54,679 nucleotides of DNA. Source: CAYWBI01 sp964456445 (lineage in GTDB: Bacteria > Calditrichota > Calditrichia > Calditrichales > J004). Made by a program: the position numbers and the translations under genes. Under the pieces are notes generated by a model. It made no database searches, was not told the DNA's origin, and was given only the letters and a program-made list of their open reading frames with translations. Location of the stretch: the NCBI GenBank assembly GCA_964456445.1, contig CAYWBI010000009.1, positions 1 to 54,679 of the forward strand, read 5' to 3'. This document shows positions 16,401-25,318 of this stretch, piece by piece. How positions within the stretch are numbered: the stretch's first letter is position 1; the number at the start of each line of letters is the position of its first letter.

Positions 16401-19400
16401 CTATACGGGTGTAAACGGAACCGAAGGCAATGGAAATGCCCGTGGCCCACGCTACCCGGATACGGAGGACCTGGATGGTGATGGGCAGTTGAGTGAACTC
16501 AATGCCTATTTTGAATACAGCTTTTCCCTCGACCCCAACGATCCGGAATCCGCCAAGTGGATAACCGGTTCAACTGAAAAAGGCTGGCGTCAGTTCCGTA
16601 TCCCCTTAAAAGATTGGAACGAGAAAATCGGCTCCCCCGATGAATCGTTCCAGCAAATGCTTAACGCGCGTATTTGGTTGAACGGTTTGCCGGTAAAACG
16701 CACCCGCATCTTTTTTGCCACCATTGACTTTGTTGGCAATGAATGGGAAGAATCCGGTGTGTCAGAACCCATGCCGCCGCCACAGGTAAACGATTTTACA
16801 ACCTTTACAAAAAATGATTCCATCTTTACCCTGGCAACATATAACTCGGAAGAAAACGCCGTACCTATCCCGGATGGGCCCGACGCCTATACATCCCCGC
16901 CCGGCGTAAAGGGGCAGGTGGACCGGTTGACAAAGGCCGTTTCAAAGGAACAATCACTGGTGATGCACTTTAATGGTTTGCCCGGCTACTCCGTGGCCAA
17001 AGCACGCAAGCCATTGTTCTCTAAAATCGCCTTTGTAAATTACCGTAAATTAAAATTCTTTTTGTATGGCAGCACCAATAATACAGATCCGGTTATACCC
17101 GCTGCACCGGATGAAGGTGAAAGCCCGCTGCGTTTTTTTATCCGTTTTGGGGCGGATGCCAATAATTATTATGAGTACGGCCAGGATGTATTTCTGGATT
17201 GGAACAAACGCAATATTGTAGAAATTGACCTTGATCAGATATTGAAAATAAAGGATATTCCCGGGCAGGTGCAAAATCTTTCTGGTGACAGAAACGCCTA
17301 TTTCAAGGCCGTTGGCAATCCAAGCCTAAATACGATACGCCTGTTTGAAATTGGCGCACGCAATAAAACACCTCAAAGTTTTAGCGGTGAAATTTGGGTG
17401 GATGAATTTCGCCTTGCGGACGTCCGGAAGGAAAGCGCTACGGCGTTAAGGATAAAAACCAACCTTAAAATGGCCGACGTGCTGCGTATAAATGCCGAAT
17501 GGGAAAGCAAGGACGCCGATTTTCATAACATAAGCACCCAGTTTGGCGGGGGCAGTACCCTGGAACGCCAAAACTATTCCGGTGTAATAAATATCGATAA
17601 ATTCCTGCCCGCTTCCTGGGATATGTCCATTCCGGTGGATGGCCGTGCAGCATTTTCACGCAGCATACCCAAATACCGGCCACGAAGGGATGAATTGACC
17701 GGGTACAAAAACGATACGTTCTCGAAGAAATTACAATCGCTCTTTGGACTGCGTACCATTGATGGCAGTCTTGCCCAGGAAATAAATGCGAATAAAACGG
17801 TCGGCCTTGGTACGACGATTAAAAAACGCACCAGGTCCAACAACCCCTGGGTAAAATATACTTTGGATCAACTGCTGCTCGATTTTGATTATTCAAAAAT
17901 TGAACGGTCCAGTTGGGATATTGCTTTTAATAACTCTACATCACATAAGGAACGTTATACATTTAAAATCCCCTTTCCCGGTGGAAAATTTGTCAAGCCC
18001 TTTGGCTTTTTGCGCGGTGTACCGGTTTTAAAAGGTATGGCAGCTACAAAGGTGTATTATATGCCATCGAGTTTTAGCACATCCTTAAACGTCTCCGATG
18101 TACAAAGCCGGGTAAAAAGACGTGATTCCACAGCGGTGGAGAAAAAAACGGCAAATACCGCTACCCAACGTACGCTTCAGGCCGGATACCGTTTGACCGA
18201 TAAAATCAATTTTACTTTTAGCCGGAATTATACGACGGATGTGGATTTTGACAGCACATCGCGGAGTGAATTATATAAAAATATTTTTACCCGTTTTAAT
18301 TTTGGACGGCTTACAAATACCAGTCAGTCGTTTAAGGGTAGATTTAACCCGGCCTTGTTTAGCTGGCTAAAGCCGGACTTTAACTATACCGCCGATTTTC
18401 GTTATCAGCTGACAAACAGCTATAGATATAAGCAAGCCACGTCGCGGACTACAAAAAGGGTCGGAGCTACTATAAATCCGGATAAACTGGTCAAACTAAT
18501 CTATACACCTAAAACAACGAAGAAAGGCCGTCGGCGTGGAAGGCCAAGGGCCAAGCCCAAACCAAAACCCAGCGATGATAATAAGACCGCGGAGAAGGCC
18601 AGTGAAGAGAAGAAAGCCTTTCAGTTCCCAAATCCCTTGCTTTATGTGTATAATTTTCTGACTACCTGGAAAAGCGTTAAAATGACTTATTCGCTGGATA
18701 ATACCATATCCAACCAGTTTTTACAGGACATGCCCAGTCTGGGATATCAATTTGGTTTTACAAACAACCCGGGAGTGGGGCAGGATTCAACGCTTCTTGG
18801 CAGTGGTGTTAACAACCTTATTCAACCATCGCTTAGCAAAAACCAAAGTCTAAAAACATCCACATCGCTTAATATGGGCAATATGGTCCGGATTTCGCTT
18901 ACGCATAATCTGCGTGACAATTTCACGTCCACCGATGGCGGACGTACAAAATCCGGCGCCCATACGAGCAACTATTTTAGTCTTTCCCCGGACCCTCAAA
19001 AAAGCTATTCGGGCAGTGGCGATCTCAAACAATTTATCCCGGATTGGACGGTTTCAATAAGCGGTGTGGAAAAGTATTTTTTCTTTAAATCCTTTGCTAA
19101 GTCCATTTCCATCGATCATGGCCACAGTGGAAAATATGATGCGAAGAAAAGGCTTAACAGCGATGGCAAAACTTTTGAAACCTATCAGGAAACCTTTACC
19201 GATAACTGGCAGCCGTTGATCGGCTTTAATATTAAAACAACATGGGGCGTGAATACAACCATCCGCATGACCAGCGCAAAAAGCTATTCTTACTCCCAGT
19301 CTGGCGGAGCGACTAAAACCCAGAACAACAGTTTGACGGTTTCGTTAAACTATTCCAAGTCAACCGGGTTTCGTATCCCCTTACCCATTTGGCCGTTTAA

Positions 19401-19668
19401 AGGACGTACGTTTAAGAACGAAGTCAATTTTCAACTTACTTTTGATTCTTCCGATAATACATCTTTTCAGCGCCAGGCGGGAACAAGCGATTTTCAGGAG
19501 CAGCAAAACAACACCTCGTGGAAGCTGCGTCCTTCAGCAACGTATCGGTTTAACTCACGCGTTCAGGGCAGTTTGTTCTTTGAAACCGGGGCTACCACAA
19601 ATAAAATTTCGGGAACATACAGCTATAGTGAATTCGGCATAAATGTAAATATTGCCATCAAGGATTAG
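13456..19668 (+). CDS. sprA: SprA/Sov-family giant outer-membrane translocon protein
   Basis: A 2070-residue secreted protein. The signal peptide ends Glu-Ser-Trp-Ala before Gln. Residue stretches match SprA, the type IX secretion translocon: FEMHVTSKSTKSTFDLGFYI, LNGSTLKRDKDYTIDYFSG, ALDALPFIETTDESNFNIEG, and GVAYIDDFESSKRSTTLGI near residue 775. SprA of Flavobacterium johnsoniae forms a single 36-strand barrel with a lateral gate to which PorV binds; that is family knowledge. This copy is somewhat shorter than the ~2400-residue Bacteroidota proteins. A basic low-complexity insert (KKGRRRGRPRAKPKPKP) lies near residue 1690. Asp-rich segments such as DLDGDGQLSELN resemble calcium loops. Two PorV-like genes and a cargo-like propeller follow downstream. 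PorK/L/M/N components are not in the window. Confidence 0.9.
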   Translation: MKYWSMGPTLRQYSFMLFMFLIGTTGESWAQSGLKLPAPPQTVRLFENPRFSLESYPVVSLAFNIAPPVLKRETKLDSSGYLTVSETIGGIHFAFPAVVDFETYIKLKEQYLWKQMLFKQAFTTITGNKNNEFGALKLDIPIRIKNETFTRIFGSDKISLRVTGNISFDLSGRTEKRSGSAINARENQNTFSPRFTQTQQFTVEGKIGDKVTVSVQQNSEAVTDIENTLKLKYEGYDDEIIDKIEAGNVSLSLPSTKYVIFGGSNQGLFGLKASAHLGNLHFTTIASLEKGQQQELNISGGSSSSTTIIKDINYIQNRYFFIDPFYRDRFESGFSENLQTFNCEVGRDVSLIEVWISVGPQDPNRREAIAAFNPDAFKDKSFAEVAAINREGIVKTGFFRRLDESEFTYDRYRGYFVLNQPADDNTIVGIAFKTTGGQLGNGTLAEDLVNDPGKPVLLKLIKERNQNADSVYVHTWPLMMRNVYSLGGTNIQKNGFDIKLVYNKAGEELQNQGNNTFLNLFGLDLTDENGGVVDGGDEKVDLNPYVINRARGILMFPSLRPFDPLANSRFNQLDDKYKVRMYDLTSPSDRNEAHAFEMHVTSKSTKSTFDLGFYILEGSEVVTLNGSTLKRDKDYTIDYFSGQLTLISNEAKRSSSSIQIKYERANLFQLDKKTIVGGRVEYRFNEDAFMGLTALYLNKSTLDTRVRVGQEPFQNFVWDMNAAFKFRPRFITRALDALPFIETTDESNFNIEGEFAQSLPNPNTLDNPSTNDKKGVAYIDDFESSKRSTTLGIRYKTWSEASAPAFVDVLGGPVKDVQLDKSRARLTWFNPYTQVLIKDIWPNRDVNAQTGQTTDVLGLEFYREPTSDPDSAWVGIMRSTASYADQQKTKYIELWVLGDTGTVHIDVGRISEDWYIHDQIIDGKTFPAKSFLNTEDVNNNGLLDEGEDIGIDGIPHDQPGADPYDLWAEPVRGVNYTPDGVDYTGVNGTEGNGNARGPRYPDTEDLDGDGQLSELNAYFEYSFSLDPNDPESAKWITGSTEKGWRQFRIPLKDWNEKIGSPDESFQQMLNARIWLNGLPVKRTRIFFATIDFVGNEWEESGVSEPMPPPQVNDFTTFTKNDSIFTLATYNSEENAVPIPDGPDAYTSPPGVKGQVDRLTKAVSKEQSLVMHFNGLPGYSVAKARKPLFSKIAFVNYRKLKFFLYGSTNNTDPVIPAAPDEGESPLRFFIRFGADANNYYEYGQDVFLDWNKRNIVEIDLDQILKIKDIPGQVQNLSGDRNAYFKAVGNPSLNTIRLFEIGARNKTPQSFSGEIWVDEFRLADVRKESATALRIKTNLKMADVLRINAEWESKDADFHNISTQFGGGSTLERQNYSGVINIDKFLPASWDMSIPVDGRAAFSRSIPKYRPRRDELTGYKNDTFSKKLQSLFGLRTIDGSLAQEINANKTVGLGTTIKKRTRSNNPWVKYTLDQLLLDFDYSKIERSSWDIAFNNSTSHKERYTFKIPFPGGKFVKPFGFLRGVPVLKGMAATKVYYMPSSFSTSLNVSDVQSRVKRRDSTAVEKKTANTATQRTLQAGYRLTDKINFTFSRNYTTDVDFDSTSRSELYKNIFTRFNFGRLTNTSQSFKGRFNPALFSWLKPDFNYTADFRYQLTNSYRYKQATSRTTKRVGATINPDKLVKLIYTPKTTKKGRRRGRPRAKPKPKPSDDNKTAEKASEEKKAFQFPNPLLYVYNFLTTWKSVKMTYSLDNTISNQFLQDMPSLGYQFGFTNNPGVGQDSTLLGSGVNNLIQPSLSKNQSLKTSTSLNMGNMVRISLTHNLRDNFTSTDGGRTKSGAHTSNYFSLSPDPQKSYSGSGDLKQFIPDWTVSISGVEKYFFFKSFAKSISIDHGHSGKYDAKKRLNSDGKTFETYQETFTDNWQPLIGFNIKTTWGVNTTIRMTSAKSYSYSQSGGATKTQNNSLTVSLNYSKSTGFRIPLPIWPFKGRTFKNEVNFQLTFDSSDNTSFQRQAGTSDFQEQQNNTSWKLRPSATYRFNSRVQGSLFFETGATTNKISGTYSYSEFGINVNIAIKD

Positions 19669-19669
19669 C

Positions 19670-20578
19670 ATGAATTTTAAATGGCCTTTTTTTATTGTAC
19701 TTGTTTTTTTACTCTCCTGCGGGGAGACAAAACCACCGGATTTTAATGCCGGTCGTAGTTTTAAGGATTTGGAAACCCAGGTCGCTTTTGGGCCGCGGGT
19801 TCCCAACAGCAAGGCCCACCGTTCCTGTGCCAACTGGCTTATCCGGGAATTGAAAAAAACAACGGTAAGGGTTTCTGCCCAAAGGTTTGAAAGCCCCTGG
19901 GCGGATTCGACCCTGCACATGGTCAATATAATTGCATCCTATAATTTAAAAGCCAAAAAGCGTATTATGCTGGCCGCACACTGGGACAGCCGCCCTGTTG
20001 CCGATCAGGATGTGGCCTCAAATCACAACAAACCCATCCCCGGTGCCAATGACGGGGCCAGCGGTGTAGCGGTCCTGTTGGAAATTGCCCGTTTGTTAAA
20101 AATACAGCCACCGCCCATTGGAGTGGACATTGTTCTGTTCGATGGTGAAGACTGGGGCGCTGAAGGCCATAATGAAGACTATTTTATCGGTTCGCGTTTC
20201 TTTGCCGAGAATCTGCAGACCTATCGACCACTGTATGGTATTTTACTGGATATGGTCGGGGATGCTGATCTGCACTTACCTGTGGAATATCAATCACAAC
20301 AGTATGCCCCGCAAATTGTGGACAAGGTTTGGTCCGCGGGCGCAGCGTTGGGCTATAGGGAATTTGTAAAACGTATTGGTCCTGCTGTAAACGATGATCA
20401 CATCATGATGATAAATGCCGGAATACCTTTCATTGACATCATCGATTTCTCGTATAAAGGAAAAGATGGTACAAATTATTGGCATACGCTGCAGGACACA
20501 CCCGATAAATGTAGCCCGAAAAGTTTAAAGATTGTAGGGCAAACACTTCTCAAGGTTGTTTTTGACGAACGGCCTTGA
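19670..20578 (+). CDS. glutaminyl-peptide cyclotransferase-like M28 lipoprotein
   Basis: A 302-residue lipoprotein; the ATG at 19670 directly follows the sprA stop, and the lipobox is LLSC near residue 17. The fold is M28 zinc hydrolase. Metal and catalytic landmarks are AAHWDSRP, GANDGASGVAVLLE, FDGEDWG, DMVGD, VNDDHIMM and YWHTLQDTPDKC. The Trp-His pair before TxxDT and the GED motif match glutaminyl cyclases (human QC has the equivalent W329-H330 and E201-E202) rather than M28 aminopeptidases. The enzyme converts N-terminal Gln to pyroglutamate on exported proteins. Its position immediately behind sprA, and the Gln at position +1 of most signal-peptide proteins in this window, support that role. 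Confidence 0.88.
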   Translation: MNFKWPFFIVLVFLLSCGETKPPDFNAGRSFKDLETQVAFGPRVPNSKAHRSCANWLIRELKKTTVRVSAQRFESPWADSTLHMVNIIASYNLKAKKRIMLAAHWDSRPVADQDVASNHNKPIPGANDGASGVAVLLEIARLLKIQPPPIGVDIVLFDGEDWGAEGHNEDYFIGSRFFAENLQTYRPLYGILLDMVGDADLHLPVEYQSQQYAPQIVDKVWSAGAALGYREFVKRIGPAVNDDHIMMINAGIPFIDIIDFSYKGKDGTNYWHTLQDTPDKCSPKSLKIVGQTLLKVVFDERP

Positions 20579-20724
20579 CATTATAGACCGGTGGTGCAAA
20601 CTTTATGACCGGCAATAACCATTAAAACGCCATAGAGGTATTAAAGCGTAAATAAATTCCATAAGGGTGACATCGCAACACCCCTGGGAAATGGTTATAT
20701 CTATCCTAAAAAGCAGAGAGCTGT

Positions 20725-21597
20725 ATGGAAAATCTTATGGAAAGCAACTGGGTTGAAGTAAAGTTAGACGTCGATCCAATAATTTTGGAAAGCTGTTCTG
20801 CTGGTTTTTTTGCTTTGGGTTGTGAAGGGATAAATGAGCTGCCTGGCCAGGTTGTGCTCTATTTTAACGAGGCAGGTTGGCAAGCGGACATCCCGGATAA
20901 AATTAAATTGATTTTAAACGATATGGGCCGAAACAGCGCTTCGGTTGCATTGACAGTCACCCGTTTTCCTGCGGAGAACTGGAACGAAAACTGGAAGGAG
21001 AGTTTTCGCACCTTCCACATGGGGCAAAATATTGTCATCCGTCCGGAATGGGAGAGCTATCAGGCGCAAAAAGGGGAACAGGTGGTCGTCATCAATCCCA
21101 AAATGGCTTTTGGCACCGGTCACCATGAAACAACGCGTTTGATACTCGAACAGCTTGAAATGATGGATCTGAGCGGAAAAAGCGTGCTAGACGCCGGGAC
21201 AGGCAGCGCAATCCTTGCGATATATACCGCCTTGCGTGGGGCAAAAGAAATCATAGCCTTTGATAACGATCCCGTGGCCATCGAGAACGCCCATGAAAAT
21301 GCCGGATTAAATGCGGTTGCCGATCGTTTGGATATCCGTTGTTGTGATATCAGTGGGGTTTTACCGCAGCCGTATGATATTATTCTGGCCAACATAAACC
21401 GTAATGTGCTGTTAACGCTCAACGATGTATTTGTCAAATATGCTCATACGGAGAGTCTTTTGGTGTTGTCCGGGCTATTGCAAAGCGACGAAACAGCCAT
21501 CCGGCCCGTGTATGAAAAATCCGGTTGGAAATTTTTACGTAAAGCAGAACAAGGTGAATGGATATGCCTCGTATTCCAGGCACCGGCAAAATTATAA
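20725..21597 (+). CDS. prmA: ribosomal protein L11 methyltransferase PrmA
   Basis: A 290-residue enzyme (family about 290-310) that trimethylates residues of ribosomal protein L11 using SAM. The N-terminal ~100 residues form the substrate-recognition domain, ending in WNENWKESFRTFHMG. The family-specific linker INPKMAFGTGHHETTRL precedes motif I VLDAGTGSAILAI, then IIAFDNDPVAI and ILANINRNVLL (the NxN-type motif IV). An in-frame ATG four codons in is an equally plausible start. It is a housekeeping gene inserted between the secretion genes; the 146-bp gap upstream suggests its own promoter, though I could not identify one. Confidence 0.95.
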   Translation: MENLMESNWVEVKLDVDPIILESCSAGFFALGCEGINELPGQVVLYFNEAGWQADIPDKIKLILNDMGRNSASVALTVTRFPAENWNENWKESFRTFHMGQNIVIRPEWESYQAQKGEQVVVINPKMAFGTGHHETTRLILEQLEMMDLSGKSVLDAGTGSAILAIYTALRGAKEIIAFDNDPVAIENAHENAGLNAVADRLDIRCCDISGVLPQPYDIILANINRNVLLTLNDVFVKYAHTESLLVLSGLLQSDETAIRPVYEKSGWKFLRKAEQGEWICLVFQAPAKL

Positions 21598-21636
21598 TTA
21601 AACTACAAGCATTTATAAAAGATGAAGGTAATGTGG

Positions 21637-22794
21637 ATGGATAAATATCTAAAAGGGTTAAGTCTGCTTGTGCTGATCGTAGGCGTTTACGGCTGTCAGG
21701 ATACAACTGTCGCACCACCGGAAAAACCACCATTTCTTATTTCAGATATCCGTATGGCGGATTATTGGGCGGCAAACAGTTCCACTCCGGAATTGGTGGA
21801 AGCGCGCGTGGAACACCCGGATGGCGTTAAAGCTATACAGATGGTAAGCGTTGAGGTTGTTGCAGCGGACAATACCGTTGAAAGCAGTGCACAATTATAT
21901 GATGACGGGGGCGCCACTACAATGTCCGGGGACCTGATCGCTGCCGATGGTGTATTCCGTAACCTTTTAGCGCCGGAGGATCTCGTCAGCCGTAGCGGGT
22001 TTTATACTTTCCGTTTCTCTGCAACGGATCAAAATGGCAACACTGCCCCGGTGGTCGAAAAAACAATCCAAATGGGCGAGAATCATATCCCACAGCTTCA
22101 CAAGGTCTTTGTACCTGATCTGTTGCCAAGCGGCTTTTATGCGGATACGTTGGCGGCCATCGTTTTTGACCCCGACAGTGTGGGCGATGTTAGCGATATT
22201 GTGCTGGATATAAGTGAAGTTGGGATGCTGCCGGTACGCTATACTAAAAAATCCTGGGAAAGAAGCGATATTGATTCCATTTTTGTTTTAGGGATTGATT
22301 CATCCTTCGCCGCCGGTTTGAAGGGCGCCTATTTACTCAGCTTTAAGGCCCGTGATCAGTTTGGCGCGGAAAGTGACACCCTGCTGCGCAAGATACAAAT
22401 AGAAAACAGGGCAGGAAAGCTTTCTGATATTGCCATGCCTCATCAAATAACAAAACCCGCCAGTGGCACAAAACAAATTTTCATAAGTGTAAAAGCAAAC
22501 GACCCTCAAGGATTGACGGATGTGGATTCCGTTTATTTTTATTCCAGAAAACCCGATGGAAGCCTGTCTAACAATGGTAAGCCTTTTGTTATGGTAGATA
22601 ATGGAAAAGCATTTAATATTGCCAATCCCTTTGACGAGGCAGGTGACAAAACTGCCGGTGACGGTATCTATTCGCTAACCTCCATCATCGACACCGGAGC
22701 AGCGACAGGCACTTTTGTCTTTAGCTTTTATTCACGCGATCTGGTTGGCAATTTATCAGCCATGGGCCAGGATTCAATCGAGGTAAAACCCTAA
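21637..22794 (+). CDS. lipoprotein with Ig-like/cadherin-like domains
   Basis: About 385 residues from the ATG at 21637, chosen because GAAGG lies eight bases upstream; earlier in-frame ATGs at 21622 and 21631 would precede or overlap that site. The lipobox VYGC lies near residue 24, so the protein is lipid-anchored. The mature part holds three to four beta-sandwich domains. Two of them share the loop pattern YDDGG...SGDLIAADGVF and FDEAGDKTAGDGIYSLT, followed by an F.FSFYSRD or F.FRFSATD strand, as in extracellular Ig-like modules. No enzyme motif is present. Its TAA overlaps the ATG of the propeller gene by one base, so the two are translationally coupled and probably work together at the cell surface. 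Confidence 0.7.
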   Translation: MDKYLKGLSLLVLIVGVYGCQDTTVAPPEKPPFLISDIRMADYWAANSSTPELVEARVEHPDGVKAIQMVSVEVVAADNTVESSAQLYDDGGATTMSGDLIAADGVFRNLLAPEDLVSRSGFYTFRFSATDQNGNTAPVVEKTIQMGENHIPQLHKVFVPDLLPSGFYADTLAAIVFDPDSVGDVSDIVLDISEVGMLPVRYTKKSWERSDIDSIFVLGIDSSFAAGLKGAYLLSFKARDQFGAESDTLLRKIQIENRAGKLSDIAMPHQITKPASGTKQIFISVKANDPQGLTDVDSVYFYSRKPDGSLSNNGKPFVMVDNGKAFNIANPFDEAGDKTAGDGIYSLTSIIDTGAATGTFVFSFYSRDLVGNLSAMGQDSIEVKP

Positions 22795-24284
22795 TGAAAA
22801 ATCAAATATCATTTTTAAAATTTGTGTCGCTGTTTGTCGTTGCCATAATTCTAATTGGGGCGGACATGGTTGCGGCTCAAACGATCCTGAAAAAAAACTT
22901 CCGTCTGCCTGCCAGCCCTCAAACGGCAACAGGTGGAATCCTGGGCAACGGGATATCTGATTTATTGCTGCAAAATAATGATATCTGGGTGGCAACCGGT
23001 TTTGGGTTAAACCTGAGCGGGAACGGTGGTCAGACCTGGAAATCCTTCAATTCAAAGGATTATATTGGCAACGGCGGCCCGGCGGCCATGGCATTTATGG
23101 ACGATTCTACCCTGTGGGTATCAACGGCATTCGATTCCACGGTAAAAGGCGATGATCTGTTGACCGGCGGCGGTCTGTCCTATACACGGAACAATGGCCT
23201 GACCTGGGTGCATCTTCCTCAGCCGATTGATAGCCGTGATGAAACACGGTACTCGCCAACAACTACACCCATTTCAAACATTACTTTTGATATCGCCTTT
23301 GTGGATAGCACCATTTGGATTGCAAGTTTTGGCGGTGGTCTGCGTCGCTCTGATGATATGGGGCAATCCTGGCAAGTGGTTACCACCGATGGTAAACCCT
23401 TTTCCAGTTTTGACTATGAAAACCACCGCGCCTTTTCCTTGCTTGTGGAACATGGCAATTTGTGGGTAGGTACGGCGGAAGGCATCAGCAAGTCAACAGA
23501 TAACGGCCAAACCTGGAAACGTTTTGTGCATGATGATAATGACAGCCTGACCATATCCGGGAATTTTATTGTGGCGCTGGCCTACCAGCCGGAAACGCAT
23601 ACTGTCTGGGCGGCAACCGTCGAGGCCCTGGGGTCCGGGGAGCGGCGCGGGATCAGCAAAAGCAGCGATGCCGGACAGACCTGGGATGTGGTTATGACCG
23701 GGGTGTTTGCCCATAATTTCGGTTTTGATGGCGAAATGGTTTTTGCCGCTACCGATCTGGGGATGTTTATAAGCGATAACGCGGGCACCGATTGGTACAC
23801 CGTTCCGCATATCATCGATGAGCTGACCGGTGAAGAAGTGTTAAATGATGAGTTCTTTTCCGCAGCTTCGCAAAAAACCCCGGACGGAACCAAATGGTGG
23901 CTCGGCGGCAGCGATGGTTTGGTTTCTACGTCGGATCATGGCTATAGCTGGCATATAACCCGTTCCTTTGTTTCAACGGTTGTGCGCAAATCACCCGCTG
24001 TTTATGCGTATCCATCGCCCTTTTCACCACCACGGGGCGGCTATACCCGTTTTCAGTATGACGTGGACCATGACAGCAATGTGGAAATAAAGGTGTTTAA
24101 TTTTGCTATGGAACCGGTTATCACCATCCATGCCTATGAAGCAAATGTAAGCGGTCAAACCGATCGGAGCACACAATGGGATGGACGCGATGCCAGTGGA
24201 CGGACGGTTGCCAGCGGTGTGTATTTTTTTCGTGCCAAAATTGACGGGCAGGTATCCTGGGGCAAGGTGGTCATCATAAATTAA
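22794..24284 (+). CDS. secreted seven-Asp-box beta-propeller with FlgD-Ig-like C-terminal sorting-type domain
   Basis: A 496-residue exported protein; the signal peptide ends Val-Ala-Ala before Gln. Seven Asp-box-like repeats are spaced along residues ~65-400: SGNGGQTW, TRNNGLTW, SDDMGQSW, STDNGQTW, SSDAGQTW, SDNAGTDW and TSDHGYSW. This indicates a sialidase/Vps10-like propeller without an evident active site. The last ~90 residues form a FlgD-Ig/type A CTD-like module: AYPSPFSPP, a central STQWDGRDASGR, then SGVYFFRAKIDG and a Lys-Val-Val-Ile end. In FCB bacteria such domains direct cargo through SprA/PorV machinery. The neighbouring sprA and porV-like genes make it a likely cargo. It is coupled by a one-base overlap to the lipoprotein gene. 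Confidence 0.82.
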   Translation: MKNQISFLKFVSLFVVAIILIGADMVAAQTILKKNFRLPASPQTATGGILGNGISDLLLQNNDIWVATGFGLNLSGNGGQTWKSFNSKDYIGNGGPAAMAFMDDSTLWVSTAFDSTVKGDDLLTGGGLSYTRNNGLTWVHLPQPIDSRDETRYSPTTTPISNITFDIAFVDSTIWIASFGGGLRRSDDMGQSWQVVTTDGKPFSSFDYENHRAFSLLVEHGNLWVGTAEGISKSTDNGQTWKRFVHDDNDSLTISGNFIVALAYQPETHTVWAATVEALGSGERRGISKSSDAGQTWDVVMTGVFAHNFGFDGEMVFAATDLGMFISDNAGTDWYTVPHIIDELTGEEVLNDEFFSAASQKTPDGTKWWLGGSDGLVSTSDHGYSWHITRSFVSTVVRKSPAVYAYPSPFSPPRGGYTRFQYDVDHDSNVEIKVFNFAMEPVITIHAYEANVSGQTDRSTQWDGRDASGRTVASGVYFFRAKIDGQVSWGKVVIIN

Positions 24285-24356
24285 TACCCGGGCATAGTAA
24301 CCGGTTTACTCCTTTCCGCTGGAAATGGTTTTGGCGGAAATAAGCAGGATAATGAT

Positions 24357-25283
24357 ATGAAAAAACTGATTGTACTTTTATTATTGACAAGCGGATGGAT
24401 GCTGGCTTCGACCAATGGCCGGTTTGCAGGCTCCTTCACCCGGATTGGTATCGGCGCCCGTTCCATGGCCATGGGAAACACGGGGATTGCTTCGCCTGCC
24501 CGGAGTTATTCTTTTTATTACAACCCCGCGCTTTCGGGCAAACAGGAAAAAAAGATATTTTCCGCTGAAAGCAACTTCCTTTCACTGGACAGGTATGTTA
24601 ATTTTATTGGCTTTAGCATAAAGGTACCTCCCGCGGCGGGTCTTTCCCTTGGCTGGCTGGTCAGCGGAACCGGGAACCTTAATTCATATAATTCGATTGG
24701 GGAAAATACCGGTAAAATTAATCAATCGGCACATGCCATCTATGCCAGTTTTGCCCGGCATTTTTCGGATAAATTTTCCGTTGGCCTGAGCATCAAAGTA
24801 TTGCTGGAATATATCAACGACGGTACCACTGGTTTTGATTATTCATCCAAAGGCGTAGGTGGGGATTTCGGGTTTTATTATCAGGCGACAGAAAATTTAA
24901 GTTTTGGGGCAGTCTATAAAGATCTGGGCTCTAAGCTATCGGCAAACACGGAAAAGATATTTCAAAGAGGCGGGGTTACCACGGATAATTTTCCACGCCT
25001 GTTTGGGCTCGGCGCCTATTATCATACACCGCTCAAATGGTTAAACATTGCCTATGATGTTGAAATGAGCAATGTTGGCCAGGTAAAAAATCATTTAGGT
25101 TTTGAGGCCATACATGGCCGGAACCTGGCACTTCGTTTAGGGTTAAACGATCATCAACTTACGGCTGGTGCCGGTTTTGATTTTAAATTCCTTGGATATA
25201 CATCGTTGCTGGACTATGCTTTTGTATCATCTGTGCTGGACGAGGGAAGCAGCCATTTGTTTTCATGGGAAGTTTATTTTTAA
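24357..25283 (+). CDS. PorV/PorQ-family outer-membrane protein, copy 1
   Basis: A 308-residue barrel protein with a signal peptide (cleavage near Leu-Ala-Ser; mature start is not Gln). The family opening is clear: FTRIGIGARSMAMGNTGIAS followed by FYYNPAL, where the gate and plug segment of PorV/FadL-type barrels lies. Repeated amphipathic strands follow (VGGDFGFYYQATENLSFGAVYKDLG) and the protein closes with HLFSWEVYF. In type IX secretion PorV receives cargo from SprA through the CTD and delivers it to the attachment complex; PorQ is a paralogue. Its place just behind the CTD-bearing propeller suggests a shuttle role. PorV versus PorQ cannot be decided here. Confidence 0.82.
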   Translation: MKKLIVLLLLTSGWMLASTNGRFAGSFTRIGIGARSMAMGNTGIASPARSYSFYYNPALSGKQEKKIFSAESNFLSLDRYVNFIGFSIKVPPAAGLSLGWLVSGTGNLNSYNSIGENTGKINQSAHAIYASFARHFSDKFSVGLSIKVLLEYINDGTTGFDYSSKGVGGDFGFYYQATENLSFGAVYKDLGSKLSANTEKIFQRGGVTTDNFPRLFGLGAYYHTPLKWLNIAYDVEMSNVGQVKNHLGFEAIHGRNLALRLGLNDHQLTAGAGFDFKFLGYTSLLDYAFVSSVLDEGSSHLFSWEVYF

Positions 25284-25318
25284 ATTGTATATCATAAAAT
25301 GTGATTAGGATAGCTTAG

